Positions 5,453 through 6,514 of a DNA stretch of 6,514 nucleotides are shown here, piece by piece; the first letter of the stretch is position 1; each line of letters opens with the position of its first letter. Both the position numbers and the translations under genes were made by a program. The notes below the pieces were generated by a model that worked only from the letters and a program-made list of their open reading frames with translations, was not told where the DNA came from and made no database searches. The stretch is from JAQGMJ01 sp036271855 (lineage in GTDB: Bacteria > Pseudomonadota > Gammaproteobacteria > Burkholderiales > JAEUOS01): contig DATAZV010000162.1 of NCBI GenBank assembly GCA_036271855.1, positions 1-6,514 on the forward strand, read 5' to 3'.

Positions 5453-6514
5453 CTACGCGTTGAGCAGCTTGGCATTTTTGATCGGCAGGTTGCGCACCGG
5501 CTTGCCGGTGGCCGCGTAGATCGCATTCATCACCGCCGGCGCGACCACGCAGATGGTGGGTTCGCCCACCCCGCCCCAGAAGTCGTAGGTCGGCACGATC
5601 ACCGTCTCCACCTTGGGGTAGGCCGCCAGGCGGATCATCTGGTAATCGTGGAAGTTCGACTGCTGCATGCGCCCTTTCTCGACCGTCATTTCGCCGTACC
5701 AGGTCGCGGTCAGCCCCAGCGCTATCCCGCCTTCGATCTGCGCGGAGATCTGGTCCGGGTTCACCGCGTGGCCGCAGTTGGTCGCCGACACCAGGCGATG
5801 GACAGTCAGCTCGCCCTTGTCGCTCACCGACACCTCCGCCACCGCCGCCGAATAGCTGCCGTAGCCCATGAACTGCGCGATGCCGCGGAAACGCCCCGCC
5901 GGCAGCGGCGTGCCCCAGCCGGCTTTTTCCGCGGCGGCATTCAGTACGCCCAGGTGCTTGGGAAAGTCCTTCATGAACTGGCGGCGGAACTCCAGTGAAT
6001 CGACGCCGGCGGCGCGCGCCATCTCCTCCATGAAGCATTCCATGTAGACGGCGTTCTGGTTGGTGTTGACACCGCGCCAGGGGCCGACCGGAACGTGGGT
6101 ATTGCGCATCGCGTATTCCATGCGCAGGGCCGGGAAGGTATAGCCAAGCTGGGCATCGCCCGGCGCCTTGTAGTAGCCCTGCAACTGGCGGTCGTCCTTG
6201 CCGCCGGGGAGGGGCACCGGGCTCAGGAAGGCGTTGATCGACTGGCCGGAGACGCGCACATGTACGCCCACCAGCTTGCCGTTGGCGTCGAAACCCGCGC
6301 GCATCTTGGCCTGCGAGATCGGCCGGTAGAAGTCGTGCGCCATGTCTTCTTCGCGGCTCCAGATCATCTTGATCGGGATGCCGGGCATCTGCTTGGCGAT
6401 GGCAATCGCCTGGCGCACATAGTCCTGCGAGCCGCCGCGCCGGCCGAAGCCGCCGCCCAAGTCGTGCTTGTAGACGTCGCACTTGGCCAGCGGCAGGCCG
6501 GACTCTTCCGACAG
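5453..6514 (-). CDS. Molybdenum hydroxylase large subunit (isoquinoline 1-oxidoreductase beta/xanthine dehydrogenase family), 5' partial
   Basis: The C-terminal 353 residues of a molybdopterin-binding subunit, reading leftward and open to the window edge; family members are usually about 700-780 residues, so roughly half is present. The TTG at 6458-6460 lies inside the conserved core (KHDLGGGFGRR) and is not the start. Molybdopterin-cytosine-dinucleotide contacts are seen as GGGFGRR (fragment residues 20-26) and the GPWRGVNTNQNAVYMECF segment (about 144-161). The catalytic base is Glu in GGVGEP (codon 5561-5563), followed by the family tail APAVMNAIYAATGKPVRNLPI. Such enzymes hydroxylate an aldehyde or N-heterocycle carbon with water, passing electrons to a 2Fe-2S partner subunit or cytochrome; the partner would lie beyond 6514. 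Many IorB-type members are exported by the Tat system, but the N-terminus is unseen. The segment after GVGEP (TICVV) differs from the commoner TPP-containing form. Substrate not deducible. Confidence 0.92.
   Translation of the reverse strand: MSEESGLPLAKCDVYKHDLGGGFGRRGGSQDYVRQAIAIAKQMPGIPIKMIWSREEDMAHDFYRPISQAKMRAGFDANGKLVGVHVRVSGQSINAFLSPVPLPGGKDDRQLQGYYKAPGDAQLGYTFPALRMEYAMRNTHVPVGPWRGVNTNQNAVYMECFMEEMARAAGVDSLEFRRQFMKDFPKHLGVLNAAAEKAGWGTPLPAGRFRGIAQFMGYGSYSAAVAEVSVSDKGELTVHRLVSATNCGHAVNPDQISAQIEGGIALGLTATWYGEMTVEKGRMQQSNFHDYQMIRLAAYPKVETVIVPTYDFWGGVGEPTICVVAPAVMNAIYAATGKPVRNLPIKNAKLLNA

Noticed and set aside
5424..6482. Same-strand alternative frame over the molybdenum hydroxylase
   Set aside because: The neighbouring frame has clear family motifs (GGGFGRR, GVGEP); this one is an Arg/Gly-rich shadow.

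Overview
The window is strongly G+C-rich DNA. Codon third positions are mostly G or C, and genes are tightly packed with little non-coding space. The gene types and the promoter style suggest a proteobacterium, probably a betaproteobacterium of the Rhodocyclales/Burkholderiales kind. That placement is inference from style and protein resemblance; no rRNA or marker gene is present.

Left part (1-3322, all + strand): a fatty-acid/acyl-CoA block. It opens with the 3' end of a beta-oxidation thiolase whose start codon lies just outside the window. A strong hairpin follows, then a leader of about 125 bases full of small palindromes. Next come a crotonase-fold protein whose active-site residues match delta3,delta2-enoyl-CoA isomerases of the ECI2/Eci1p type better than hydratases, a PaaI-type hotdog thioesterase, and an SGNH/GDSL hydrolase whose ATG overlaps the thioesterase stop (ATGA). 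The last three look like one transcription unit: isomerisation of unsaturated acyl-CoA, acyl-CoA hydrolysis, and an ester/thioester hydrolase coupled to it.

Middle part (3323-5410, + strand): a 473-residue TPR plus GT-B-like glycosyltransferase protein follows, possibly transcribed from a promoter that makes a leaderless mRNA. It carries a short patch of foreign-looking codon use. After a gap of about 200 bases, a very good sigma-54 (-24/-12) promoter candidate precedes a small unrecognised membrane protein of 122 residues. A hairpin terminator then closes this side.

Right part (5453-6514, - strand): the C-terminal half of a molybdenum hydroxylase large subunit (xanthine dehydrogenase/isoquinoline 1-oxidoreductase beta-subunit type) reads convergently toward the same terminator and runs off the right edge.

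I see no CRISPR array, tRNA, rRNA, insertion sequence or recognisable defence system. The most interesting items are the sigma-54 promoter in front of an unknown small protein, the tandem TGTC-N-GACA palindromes in front of the isomerase, the ATGA-coupled pair of hydrolases, and the codon-use anomaly inside the glycosyltransferase.
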